Assembly (NCBI GenBank): GCA_035403465.1
Contig: DAONFG010000005.1
Location: 1-64,000, forward strand
Source of the DNA: JAAYBQ01 sp035403465
GTDB taxonomy: Bacteria; Spirochaetota; UBA4802; UBA5550
Direction: 5' to 3'
DNA: 64,000 bases
Shown: piece after piece, positions 33,691-41,673 of the stretch
Layout of the letters: each line of letters starts with the position of its first letter
Position numbering within the stretch: position 1 is the stretch's first letter
Made by a program: the position numbers and the translations under genes
Notes under the pieces: model-generated
Seen by the model: only the letters and a program-made list of their open reading frames with translations
The model's database searches: none
What the model was told of the DNA's origin: nothing

Positions 33691-35358
33691 ATGAAACTTA
33701 CAGGTTCACAGATTATTGTTGAATCACTCAGGAAACACGAAATATATGTTGTCACCGGCATACCGGGCGGATCGAACCTTCCGCTCTACAGTGCTCTGCA
33801 TGAAAGCGGCATAGAGCACGTACTAGCGCGCCATGAACAGGGCGCCGGGTTCATTGCGCAGGGGATGGCTCGCTGTACTGGAAAACCGGCAGTATGCCTT
33901 GCCACTTCAGGTCCCGGAGCTACAAACCTTGTCACCGCGCTGGCAGATGCAAAGATGGACTCTGTTCCGATTGTTGCAATAACAGGACAGGTCTCGCTGC
34001 CCTACATAGGCACCGACGCATTCCAGGAAGTCGACATGTTCGGACTCTCCCTGTCCATAACCAAGCATTCGTTCCTGGTAAAAAAAATTGATGAACTCGC
34101 CGGAATCATGCGCGACGCTTTTTACATTGCGTCATCAGGAAGACCGGGGCCGGTACTCGTTGATATTCCAAAGGACATCCAGAACCAGGTAATTGAAATC
34201 GACTCAATACCGGAACCGAGACCGCTCCCCGGGCACAGTAAACCTGATGACCGCGAGATTATAAAAATCGCAGAGGCAATCAATAAATCAAAAAGGCCCG
34301 TAATTTACCCGGGCGGCGGCGTGGTGATTTCCGGCGCATGTGCCGTGCTGCGTGAATTCGCAGAGAAGACGTCGGTACCTGTTGCAGTGTCGCTCCGCGG
34401 GCTTTCGTCATTCTACCATGACCACCCGTTGTACATGGGGCTTATAGGCATGCACGGCAACGTAAGTACGAACATGGTGATTGACGAGGCTGACCTTGTA
34501 ATATGCATAGGCGCAAGGTTCAACGACCGGACAACAGGCACTACAAGCGGTTTCTGCCCTAACGCGCGGATAATCCATGCGGACATAGATTCCTCGGAAA
34601 TAGACAAGATCAGGCGGAGCGACATGGCTGTAACATGCGACGCCGGCGTGTTCCTTGAAATGCTCATGCCTCATGTTGAACATACCAACCGCAGTTCATG
34701 GCTTGCCAGGATTGATGAACTGAAAAAAATTCATGACGCGGGGATAAATCTTCCGCCGCAACACCCTGTTGAAATAATACGGACAATAAGCAGGTGCGCC
34801 CCGAAGGATTCTCTGGTTGCAACAGATGTCGGCCAGCACCAGATGTGGGTCGCGCGCACATACCCTTTCACTGTCGGCAGGACATTCCTGACATCAGGCG
34901 GGCTTGGCACAATGGGATTCGGGCTGCCTGCAGCTATAGGCGCCGCGCTTGCTGACCGGTCAAAAACTGTCATCTGTTTCAGCGGCGACGGTTCGATCCT
35001 TATGAACATCCAGGAGCTGGCGACACTGGCCGACCTGGACCTGAATGTAAAGGTAATAATATTGAACAACGGCCAGCTGGGACTTGTGCGGCAGCAGCAG
35101 GAACTCTTCTATGATAAGAAGTACATAGCATCAAGTTTCAGCACACGGCCGGACTTCAGTTTAATTGCTGCAGGTTTCGGCGTTAAAGGAATCAGCAAGG
35201 CATCGGGAAGCATTAATGAAGAGGATATCAAGACGATACTGAATGAACCGGGGCCATGTCTGGTGAACATTGACATTACAGGCGAGTACAATGTCTATCC
35301 CATGGTGCCGCCCGGAAAGGATAATATTTACATGTTAACGGAGGACATGCATGAATAA
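33691..35358 (+). CDS. ilvB: Acetolactate synthase, large (catalytic) subunit
   Basis: This 555-residue thiamine-diphosphate enzyme has the PYR-domain catalytic Glu in LARHEQGAGFIAQGMAR, a central domain binding FAD (~190-340), and the TPP motif GDGSILMNIQELATLADLDL ending in NN. It condenses pyruvate to acetolactate or aceto-hydroxybutyrate, the first common step to Val, Leu and Ile. TGGAGG before the ATG at 33691 decides the start over the ATG at 33679, which contains that ribosome site. Expression is evidently set by the attenuator upstream. The small subunit gene overlaps its end by 8 nt. Confidence 0.93.
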   Translation: MKLTGSQIIVESLRKHEIYVVTGIPGGSNLPLYSALHESGIEHVLARHEQGAGFIAQGMARCTGKPAVCLATSGPGATNLVTALADAKMDSVPIVAITGQVSLPYIGTDAFQEVDMFGLSLSITKHSFLVKKIDELAGIMRDAFYIASSGRPGPVLVDIPKDIQNQVIEIDSIPEPRPLPGHSKPDDREIIKIAEAINKSKRPVIYPGGGVVISGACAVLREFAEKTSVPVAVSLRGLSSFYHDHPLYMGLIGMHGNVSTNMVIDEADLVICIGARFNDRTTGTTSGFCPNARIIHADIDSSEIDKIRRSDMAVTCDAGVFLEMLMPHVEHTNRSSWLARIDELKKIHDAGINLPPQHPVEIIRTISRCAPKDSLVATDVGQHQMWVARTYPFTVGRTFLTSGGLGTMGFGLPAAIGAALADRSKTVICFSGDGSILMNIQELATLADLDLNVKVIILNNGQLGLVRQQQELFYDKKYIASSFSTRPDFSLIAAGFGVKGISKASGSINEEDIKTILNEPGPCLVNIDITGEYNVYPMVPPGKDNIYMLTEDMHE

Positions 35359-35602
35359 CCGGACCCTTATAATCAAAGCAAAAAAACATACAGGCGCCAT
35401 TACCCCGCTTGCATCATTCTTTTCACGCAGGAACATCGCAGTGGAAAAGATGTCATGCTTCGCATTACGCGGTGCGGGCGAAATGGTATTCACAGTGACC
35501 TACGCACGCACCGAAGGAGGGGATAACTTTGTGCCGCACCTGTCAAAAATGTATGATGTAATCGAGGCATATTACCGGGAGCCCCTGGAGCGCATGGGGT
35601 AA
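35351..35602 (+). CDS. Acetolactate synthase, small regulatory subunit (short, IlvM-like)
   Basis: This 83-residue protein consists of a single ACT domain (RTLIIKAKKHTGAITPLASF; AVEKMSCFALRGAGEMVFTV). It lacks the long C-terminal domain of typical IlvN/IlvH proteins, thus resembling IlvM in length. The ACT subunit activates the catalytic subunit and usually confers feedback inhibition. It overlaps ilvB by 8 nt, which implies translational coupling. No further branched-chain genes follow. Confidence 0.85.
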   Translation: MNNRTLIIKAKKHTGAITPLASFFSRRNIAVEKMSCFALRGAGEMVFTVTYARTEGGDNFVPHLSKMYDVIEAYYREPLERMG

Positions 35603-35784
35603 GCAGGGCATTTATCCGCGCGCAGGAGAGTCCGAAAAATGGTAACGGATAACTTTTATGTTCGTTCAGACGAAGAGTTGCTCCAGAGGTATCTTATGAT
35701 GTGCGGACAGGAGTAGTGAAATATAAATTAAAATGTCTTGATTTAAGAAAGATACAAAAATACATTATCGTTGAGGTGTATAAT

Positions 35785-36003
35785 ATGAAAGCTGCGATGA
35801 AAAATAAAATTATATCCGAGATTAATGACATCCCGGACAGCAAGGCTTCAAGCCTGCTTAACTATATCCGGTTTTTAAAATATGAGGACGAATTTAGAAC
35901 TCCAAATGCTGTGACAGAAAGAACTTTTAGAGATACAGATAAAGGTAAAAATATTAATGCTCATAAGTCACTTGATGATTACTTCAAAATAATGGAATCA
36001 TGA
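35785..36003 (+). CDS. Type II antitoxin, RelB/DinJ-like
   Basis: The 72-residue protein starts MKAAMKNKIISEINDIPDSK and ends SLDDYFKIMES. It has a short N-terminal helical segment and an acidic C-terminal tail expected to wrap a toxin. GAGGTG eight nt before the ATG at 35785 supports this start; a longer in-frame extension to 35701 lacks one. The adjoining downstream gene is a YafQ-type toxin broken by a stop codon, so this antitoxin appears orphaned. Assignment rests mainly on context. Confidence 0.7.
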   Translation: MKAAMKNKIISEINDIPDSKASSLLNYIRFLKYEDEFRTPNAVTERTFRDTDKGKNINAHKSLDDYFKIMES

Positions 36004-36006
36004 TCA

Positions 36007-36285
36007 ATGCTGATTATTCAGACCACAGGTCAATTTGACCGTGATTTCAAACGAATCTTAAAATCCGGCGATAAAGATATTTAAAAAATAAAATCAGTAA
36101 TGCGCCAGCTTGCAGAACGCCGTCAGCTTAACCCAAAACATAAAGACCACAAACTTATCGGTAATTACAAAGGCCGCCGCGAATGCCATATTGCTCCGGA
36201 CTGGCTGATGATTTACCAGTACATCGGCGACAATGCAGTACTTTTCGAAAGAACAGGGAGTCATTCCGAGTTGTTTAAGAAATAA
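36007..36285 (+). pseudogene. YafQ-family mRNA interferase toxin, interrupted by a stop codon
   Basis: The frame from ATG 36007 reads FDRDFKRILKSGDKDI, then TAA at 36082-36084. It continues in the same frame with KIKSVMRQLAERRQLNPKHK and the YafQ core DHKLIGNYKGRRECHIAPDW and FERTGSHSELF to the stop at 36285. All residues usually needed for RNA cleavage (His in DHK, HIxPDW, the Arg and His of RTGSH) remain, so one nonsense change is the only visible lesion. An internal ATG at 36100 could allow a 61-residue fragment. The matching antitoxin gene ends 3 nt upstream. Confidence 0.85.
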
Positions 36286-36513
36286 AAATGCCGCATCATC
36301 CCCGCAATGCCCTGAGCGCACCCTGACGGACATGGAAGGACTAATGTCGCGGTGGATGGCAAGGAGCGACCTCTCCCATCGAGTCACGATAACGGCAGCA
36401 TTTACACATTACAGGAAGAGGGCATTCCTTAATGTATTTAAAAAATTACTATTAAACTCTTATAGTTAAACTGATATTTGTTTTATACTGATGCATACTA
36501 TTCGGGGGAATAA

Positions 36514-36693
36514 ATGCCCACAGTTCTCATAATCGGTAATATCCGGTTCTTTTAAAACAGTCGCGAGGAAACGAACCGGCACATACATATTGAAACACCG
36601 GATAGTACAGCTAAATTCCGGCTTGAACCCCATGTCTATCTTGATACATTTTATAATCTATCCGAAAAAAACTTAATAGAATCGAATCTATAA
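36514..36693 (+). pseudogene. DUF4160 protein, interrupted by a stop codon
   Basis: The frame starts MPTVLIIGNIRFF, hits TAA at 36553-36555 exactly where DUF4160 proteins continue RFFFYS. It resumes in the same frame as NSREETNRHIHIETPDSTAK, FRLEPHVYLD and SEKNLIESNL. The conserved HIHIE and AKFRLEP motifs identify the family, which is commonly paired with DUF2442 proteins in toxin-antitoxin-like loci. With the following gene also broken, the module is decayed. The 228 nt before it hold no recognisable gene. Confidence 0.78.
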
Positions 36694-36708
36694 TTAAGGA
36701 GAAACAGG

Positions 36709-36970
36709 ATGATTTCATCTATGAATGGAACCGGCACTTTAAAATATGAAATAACAAATATTGAACGATTCGGAAGCTGGCTTCTTGCAGATGATAAGGA
36801 ATACTATATCAAATTTGAAGATTATCCTGCCTTAAAAAAACCTCCGTCGAACAATTACTTAATTTAAAAAGGATAGGTCCTTCTCAGTTCAGATGGCCTG
36901 ACCTGATGAAGATATTGAACTTGAGGCGCTTGAAGATCCCGAAAAGTATGTTCTGCGGTATGAGCGATAA
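36709..36970 (+). pseudogene. DUF2442 protein with two frameshifts
   Basis: It starts after a good AAGGAG site: NIERFGSWLLADDKEYYIKF, EDYPALKKP, then stops at 36865. The family sequence continues in another frame as VEQLLNLKRIGPSQFRWPDL. It shifts again before DEDIELEALEDPEKYVLRYE, ending at 36970. The reconstructed protein matches DUF2442 (WLL.DD..Y...F.D.P; WPDLD.D...E.L..PE). Two independent frameshifts make it a clear pseudogene and mark an older decay than the single-stop neighbours. Confidence 0.78.
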
Positions 36971-37034
36971 AAAATCCTCTATCGATATGCTCATACCCCT
37001 GATCGAACTACTGAGTACCTGTTTAATTGTTCAA

Positions 37035-38774
37035 TTAATTTTCAAAAAAACCAAGGTTAGTGGTTACATCTGTATCTGCATTGTACCAATAAATATTATA
37101 ATCAGCCATCACTCTTTTTAAATGGATAATAGGATTTTTCTTATCAGTATCTTTTACTGAATACATGATAACTTTTATTGCTATTTCTGGTGCTACTACA
37201 CTTGCAATTGTTTTTATATCAAAAATTTTTTCGCTATTTGATAATTGAGAAGAAGCAGGTAATCTTCTATCTTGCCATGATCTTCCATATTTTTGTGAAT
37301 AGCATAGGTTACCATTCAAAAAATTATCAACTGCCGCAAATTCAACAGGATTCTCCTCATGTACTCTTACTGGATTTGCTTCATAGGAGGAATACGTATC
37401 TTCAAACAATTCACTTCCGTCATATCTAAAATCAATAGAGGTTTCATTTGAAAAAACATATCCAAGTTCTACTGATTTAATATAGTATCCATCAATTTCG
37501 TTACATACAATTTCAGGAAAATAATTGTCATGCAATTCAACATTCGAAACGTTAAGTAGAAATGACCATATATTTTGTGATACACCCTCAGTAAACTCGC
37601 CAACATCATATGTTGTCACAGTAACATCCACAACCGGTTTCGATTTAATACTGAATATACCAAGTGCTTTGTTGTAATAGGATAATGTTCCGTGATAATC
37701 CGAATCAACTATTACTCCAGGCACATTGAATTCGAATCCGTCAATTGGAGCTATCTTCTTAATAGTTTCGTTTAAAATAATATCGCCCATATAGTTCAAG
37801 GGTACCGGCTGTGATTCCTTACTGCCGAATATTCCTGAAGAAAAAATTCCCGCAATTACCCCGATCCAGGGGACTATGCTGCCTCCGGCTAACGAGCTGA
37901 TGCTGCCAATATCATTAAGCAGATCGGAGTACCATGTGCCGCTTGATGCATTACAATAAATAAAGAATTTTTTTGAATCTTTATAACATAATACTCCTTT
38001 TTTACCGGCAGTAATTAAATCCCCAGTGCTTATATTTCCCGAAGAATGAACCTGCCCATTGCCAAGTACCTGGTTAAGAGTTATATCTCCTTCAAGCATA
38101 ATCTCCGATTCATCAATAATATGTACTGTTAAATACAAACACAGATTCTTCTTCTCTGTCACTGCCGAATCATATGCTATCACAAAATCAGCAAAACTCC
38201 AATCCCTGCTAATTACACCTGTAATTGTAGTTAGGGTTTTATCGGCATCATAATCATTGGTAAAACAATCCTCATTGTCAAAAAATGAAAGTATAGAACT
38301 TGTACCGTTTATCTGCACTAGGTTTACCATGGCATAGCTGTGATCATTATATTCTTTTGAATTATAAAATACATATCTCAAGGTAGCAGTTGCCCTGTTA
38401 TACAGTAAAAAATATGGCATGTTTGGAGCTTTGGTTATTGTACCAAAATCCGCTTTTATAAGTACCCAGCCATCTTCGGGGAACATATCCACATCAGTCC
38501 TGTTAGATCTGAATAAAACCTTCCCCGCTGGGCTTGTATCATCAAAAAATGGAAGCTGGACACCTGTATGTTTAGTGATAGCCCCTTCGTTTGAAGAATC
38601 TTTAGAATAAAGTGTATACCCCTTCTCCTTATATTCATACCATTTCCAGTTCTTCATTCTGAACTGAACATCACCGGTACCTTCCTTACCCATTGTCCCG
38701 TCTGAACACGCGGAAAATCCAAAACTTATAAAATGTATTACAACGGCAATATAGAGATGATTATAGAACCTCAT
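37035..38774 (-). CDS. Large lipoprotein of unknown function
   Basis: The 579-residue protein has a lipoprotein signal ending FGFSAC (Cys23). The rest is beta-rich with many aromatic and acidic residues and no domain that I recognise. A Gly/Ser/Ile-rich hydrophobic stretch (SLAGGSIVPWIGVIAGIFSS, ~305-325) could interact with membrane. Its base composition is noticeably more A/T-rich than that of most neighbours, and it sits beside decayed toxin-antitoxin genes. This suggests acquired DNA. It is transcribed alone. Confidence 0.75.
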   Translation of the reverse strand: MRFYNHLYIAVVIHFISFGFSACSDGTMGKEGTGDVQFRMKNWKWYEYKEKGYTLYSKDSSNEGAITKHTGVQLPFFDDTSPAGKVLFRSNRTDVDMFPEDGWVLIKADFGTITKAPNMPYFLLYNRATATLRYVFYNSKEYNDHSYAMVNLVQINGTSSILSFFDNEDCFTNDYDADKTLTTITGVISRDWSFADFVIAYDSAVTEKKNLCLYLTVHIIDESEIMLEGDITLNQVLGNGQVHSSGNISTGDLITAGKKGVLCYKDSKKFFIYCNASSGTWYSDLLNDIGSISSLAGGSIVPWIGVIAGIFSSGIFGSKESQPVPLNYMGDIILNETIKKIAPIDGFEFNVPGVIVDSDYHGTLSYYNKALGIFSIKSKPVVDVTVTTYDVGEFTEGVSQNIWSFLLNVSNVELHDNYFPEIVCNEIDGYYIKSVELGYVFSNETSIDFRYDGSELFEDTYSSYEANPVRVHEENPVEFAAVDNFLNGNLCYSQKYGRSWQDRRLPASSQLSNSEKIFDIKTIASVVAPEIAIKVIMYSVKDTDKKNPIIHLKRVMADYNIYWYNADTDVTTNLGFFEN

Positions 38775-39130
38775 TTAAAACTCCTCATAACTAGAATTTT
38801 CAGTCCTTTGCATGAGGCAATCCGGGCTGAAAATTCCAAAAAAAATGTTATGGATTAATATTTTTTCAATTCCGGTACTCTTATTTATCATTTATTGCTA
38901 AAAATGCAAGGCTTTTTCAGTGTTTTAGCTCATACCCATTGGAAATGACTACGGAGCGGGTAGCACAAATGAAAAAACATTGACTTATTTAATAAAAAGA
39001 AAGAGCTTAATACATCTGTTCAGCACCTGAAAAAGAATCTGAATCATTAAAGTCCTGGCTGTAGAATTCCATCTTTACTTCCTCAGGGGGAACGGGGGCG
39101 GATAAACGGGGCTTCCGGAGTGATACATCA
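38775..39130. other. Intergenic stretch with a doubtful 21-codon frame
   Basis: No supported gene. A minus-strand frame at 39072-39007 (starting MEFYSQDFNDSD) has AGGAAG before its ATG and continues backward without stop into sequence antisense to the next gene. It may be the relic of a gene end, a microprotein or chance. The rest is A/T-rich. Confidence 0.25.
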
Positions 39131-40114
39131 TTGGTTAGAATAATCACAATACTCCTGGTACTCCTGTCTTCAGCAGACATCGCCCATGCCGAAGAAACAA
39201 AAAAGATCAGCATGGCCATCATGGAATTCCGCGCCAATAACACCAAGGAGGCATTTGGTAAAGCGTGCGTTGACATGCTCTCTGAAAAACTCTTCGCCAC
39301 TAACCTCTTTACCCTTATGGAAAAAAGTCAGATGGACAGGATCGCGCGGCAGAACGGATTCAAGGAATTCAACATGATCGACACTGAGCAGATATCCAGG
39401 CTTGGCAAGGTCCTCAATGTAGACAAAATCATTGTGGGTTCAATTACATATATCGATTCATTTATTATAGATGTCAAGATACTCAATGCCTCGACAGGTG
39501 AAATTGAGTTCAATGTTAAACGTAAAATCAGATCTATTGAAAAGCTTGAAGATGTGCTTGAGGATATCGCGATTGCCATCGAGCGGTACTACCTGGGCTA
39601 TGACAACCTTAGCGGAAACCTGGATATAGCCGTTGAAGTGCATTATATTTATCCCTTTGGCTTATTAGGAAATGCTGTGAATGCAGGCCCGGGTGTCCAG
39701 GCTGTTGTGCAGTTTAATAATCCATTTGATATTCCGTTTAATATACAGGCGTTAACCGGGTATTACAGCTTTACGCCTGGACGGGATTCAATGGATTACT
39801 TTTACATGTTTCCAGTTTATTTATGCACCTCGCATAAATTCAGTTTTTCACGAAACATGGATTTCATCCCTTCTGCAGGAATAGGTTATATTTTTTCAAA
39901 AGTTTCATCGGGTGATTCAGCAGAAACAGTTGGCCTATACTGGGAAAAAAACAAACTTTATCACAATCCATCTTTTCTGATAAGAACCGAACTGGACGTT
40001 CTCCTGTACGACAGGTGGTACCTGGTAATTACACCACAGTACACCATATTTTTTGAAAAGGACAAAGCCGGGCAGTTCGCGTCTATTGGAATAGGGTTGA
40101 AGATGCTGTTTTAG
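39131..40114 (+). CDS. CsgG/LpoB-like domain plus C-terminal barrel-like region
   Basis: This 327-residue exported protein has a signal peptide ending AHA (~19) and a CsgG-like domain (~22-160; FGKACVDMLSEKLFATNLFT, LMEKSQMDRI, ADKIIVGSITYID-type pattern as VDKIIVGSITYIDSFI). A C-terminal part (~165-327) of alternating aromatic strands ends GIGLKMLF like an outer-membrane beta structure. The frame opens only at a TTG (39131), with GGAG ~12 nt upstream. It precedes a sigma factor and a membrane protein whose C-terminal part resembles the CsgG-like fold, suggesting one envelope-sensing unit. Confidence 0.8.
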   Translation: MVRIITILLVLLSSADIAHAEETKKISMAIMEFRANNTKEAFGKACVDMLSEKLFATNLFTLMEKSQMDRIARQNGFKEFNMIDTEQISRLGKVLNVDKIIVGSITYIDSFIIDVKILNASTGEIEFNVKRKIRSIEKLEDVLEDIAIAIERYYLGYDNLSGNLDIAVEVHYIYPFGLLGNAVNAGPGVQAVVQFNNPFDIPFNIQALTGYYSFTPGRDSMDYFYMFPVYLCTSHKFSFSRNMDFIPSAGIGYIFSKVSSGDSAETVGLYWEKNKLYHNPSFLIRTELDVLLYDRWYLVITPQYTIFFEKDKAGQFASIGIGLKMLF

Positions 40115-40177
40115 CAGTCGCTTGACAAACGTTCGCATAAAAAAATTGTAATTAATTTATAAATCTGACACATACAT

Positions 40178-40708
40178 ATGAAAAACCTATTTTCAGAAAG
40201 GACAAAAAAATTCAGTGAGATTTACAGCGACTATTATGCTGTTGCATATAACGCAATATATGCAAAGATTCACAATACTGAAACAGCAGAAGAACTTTTG
40301 CAGGAGGTCTTTGCAAGATTTTACGAAAAGATGGATGATGTAGAAAATCCGCGCAAATGGCTTTTTGGAACTTTACGGAATGTGTTGTTTGAGCATTACA
40401 AAAAGAATACAGTGGATACCGCGGATATTGATGAAATTTTTTACGATGCGAATATAGGTTATGTAAACGGATTCAGGGATACCAGGATTATTCTACAGGA
40501 GGCCTTTGAAGCTTCAGAAAACTACAAAGATGAAAAAGACCGTATCATATATCAACTTATCGCAATTAATTATTATACCCGGAAAGAGGTTGCCTGGATG
40601 CTGGGCATTACAAAACGACAGGTAAATTATAAATATAAATGCGTGGCCGACAGGATTGTTGGCTATCTGAAAAAAAAGGGCGTAAATAACCTGGAAGAAC
40701 TGTTATGA
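40178..40708 (+). CDS. ECF-type sigma factor
   Basis: This 176-residue protein shows sigma region 2 (YYAVAYNAIYAKIHNTETAE, ELLQEVFARFYEKMDDVENP, RKWLFGTLRNVLFEHYKKN) and region 4 with a helix-turn-helix (YQLIAINYYTRKEVAWMLGI, TKRQVNYKYK). Such factors direct RNA polymerase to specialised promoters, usually for envelope or stress functions. It overlaps the next gene by 4 nt, the usual arrangement with an anti-sigma factor. A TTGACA at 40122-40127 may belong to its promoter. The upstream CsgG-like gene ends 63 nt before. Confidence 0.85.
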   Translation: MKNLFSERTKKFSEIYSDYYAVAYNAIYAKIHNTETAEELLQEVFARFYEKMDDVENPRKWLFGTLRNVLFEHYKKNTVDTADIDEIFYDANIGYVNGFRDTRIILQEAFEASENYKDEKDRIIYQLIAINYYTRKEVAWMLGITKRQVNYKYKCVADRIVGYLKKKGVNNLEELL

Positions 40709-41433
40709 ATAATGAAGAACTGCTCGGTGCTGTAATAAATAAGTATAAACTGGATGAACCGGTGCCTGCCGGCGTGCGCCGGTCAATGGAACAGTCAAGA
40801 AACGATAACCTTGTCAAAATACTCAAACAGGATGCACAGCACGCACTCTTCATCTCTGCTGTTGTTTCATTTTTCCTGTGGATAAAAAAGTTCGGCGTTT
40901 CAGTATCAATTGTTAAAAGTGCCGCTGCAGTGACTGCTGCCATTGCAATCGGTGCAGGTGCTATAACAGCAGCCGGCGTGTACGGTACTGTAAAAATAAC
41001 CGGGTATTTACATGGAACAAATAAAGATGCAACAGGTACAGTGCTGACTGTCGCCCGTGAGGAAAAGGTCAGCGCCGGACCTGAAGTGATAACCTACTCT
41101 CTTGCAGTTTCACAGGTTGAAATGGACGATGCAGCAGGCAATGTTCTGTCAGGGTATACTGATACTGTGATAAAGGAGCTTCGCCGCAGCAGTGGACCCA
41201 GGGCAGCCGTGAATTTTGACATGCTCGACAGTTTCCATAAGGCTGACAGGATTCTCAGTGTATCAATCATTAAGCTCGATGAAAAATCACACTCTGTTTT
41301 CCGGATCTCTGCAAAGATTATCAGCAGCACAAATTCGCAGGTGTTAAAGCATGTGTCTGAAACCGTGAGCAGGGAAGACGAAATTCCGGATGCTTTGCGA
41401 ATCCTCGCAGTGAAAGTTTCGGCCGGGCTGTGA
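40705..41433 (+). CDS. Probable membrane anti-sigma factor with CsgG-like C-terminal domain
   Basis: This 242-residue protein has a cytoplasmic N-terminal segment (~1-50), a hydrophobic region (~52-100; SAAAVTAAIAIGAGAITAAG), and an extracytoplasmic domain. The latter resembles CsgG/LpoB/FlgO-like domains (TYSLAVSQVEMDDAAG; KADRILSVSIIKLDEKS; FRISAKIISSTNS). The coupled start and topology fit an anti-sigma factor for the gene before it, but no classical zinc or ASD motif is seen. The C-terminal fold echoes the exported CsgG-like protein two genes upstream. Assignment is inference. Confidence 0.65.
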   Translation: MNNEELLGAVINKYKLDEPVPAGVRRSMEQSRNDNLVKILKQDAQHALFISAVVSFFLWIKKFGVSVSIVKSAAAVTAAIAIGAGAITAAGVYGTVKITGYLHGTNKDATGTVLTVAREEKVSAGPEVITYSLAVSQVEMDDAAGNVLSGYTDTVIKELRRSSGPRAAVNFDMLDSFHKADRILSVSIIKLDEKSHSVFRISAKIISSTNSQVLKHVSETVSREDEIPDALRILAVKVSAGL

Positions 41434-41673
41434 CTTATCACCGCCCGGACTTATATTTAATCCCTGCACTGTTTTTCCCTCAAAACATTATTTACTTGCA
41501 AATATTCAGCCCGTCTGTAATATTTTAATAATCATATATTTTACACAAATATATCATAAAATATATGGGAGTTGCTCAAAAATATCACTATTATTAAAAT
41601 GAAGTTTTCCGGTATAACCATGTTCAGGTTAATAATGGTTTGCGGATGACGCAATTATTATCCCGGGGACAGG

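Noticed and set aside
35639..35716. 25-codon frame resembling the start of a sigma factor (SDEELLQRYL)
   Set aside because: It is too short and has no continuation in any frame; chance resemblance or an unidentifiable relic.
39007..39072. 21-codon minus-strand frame with AGGAAG upstream
   Set aside because: There is no supporting homology, and the longer frame is antisense to the CsgG-like gene; listed only within the intergenic note.
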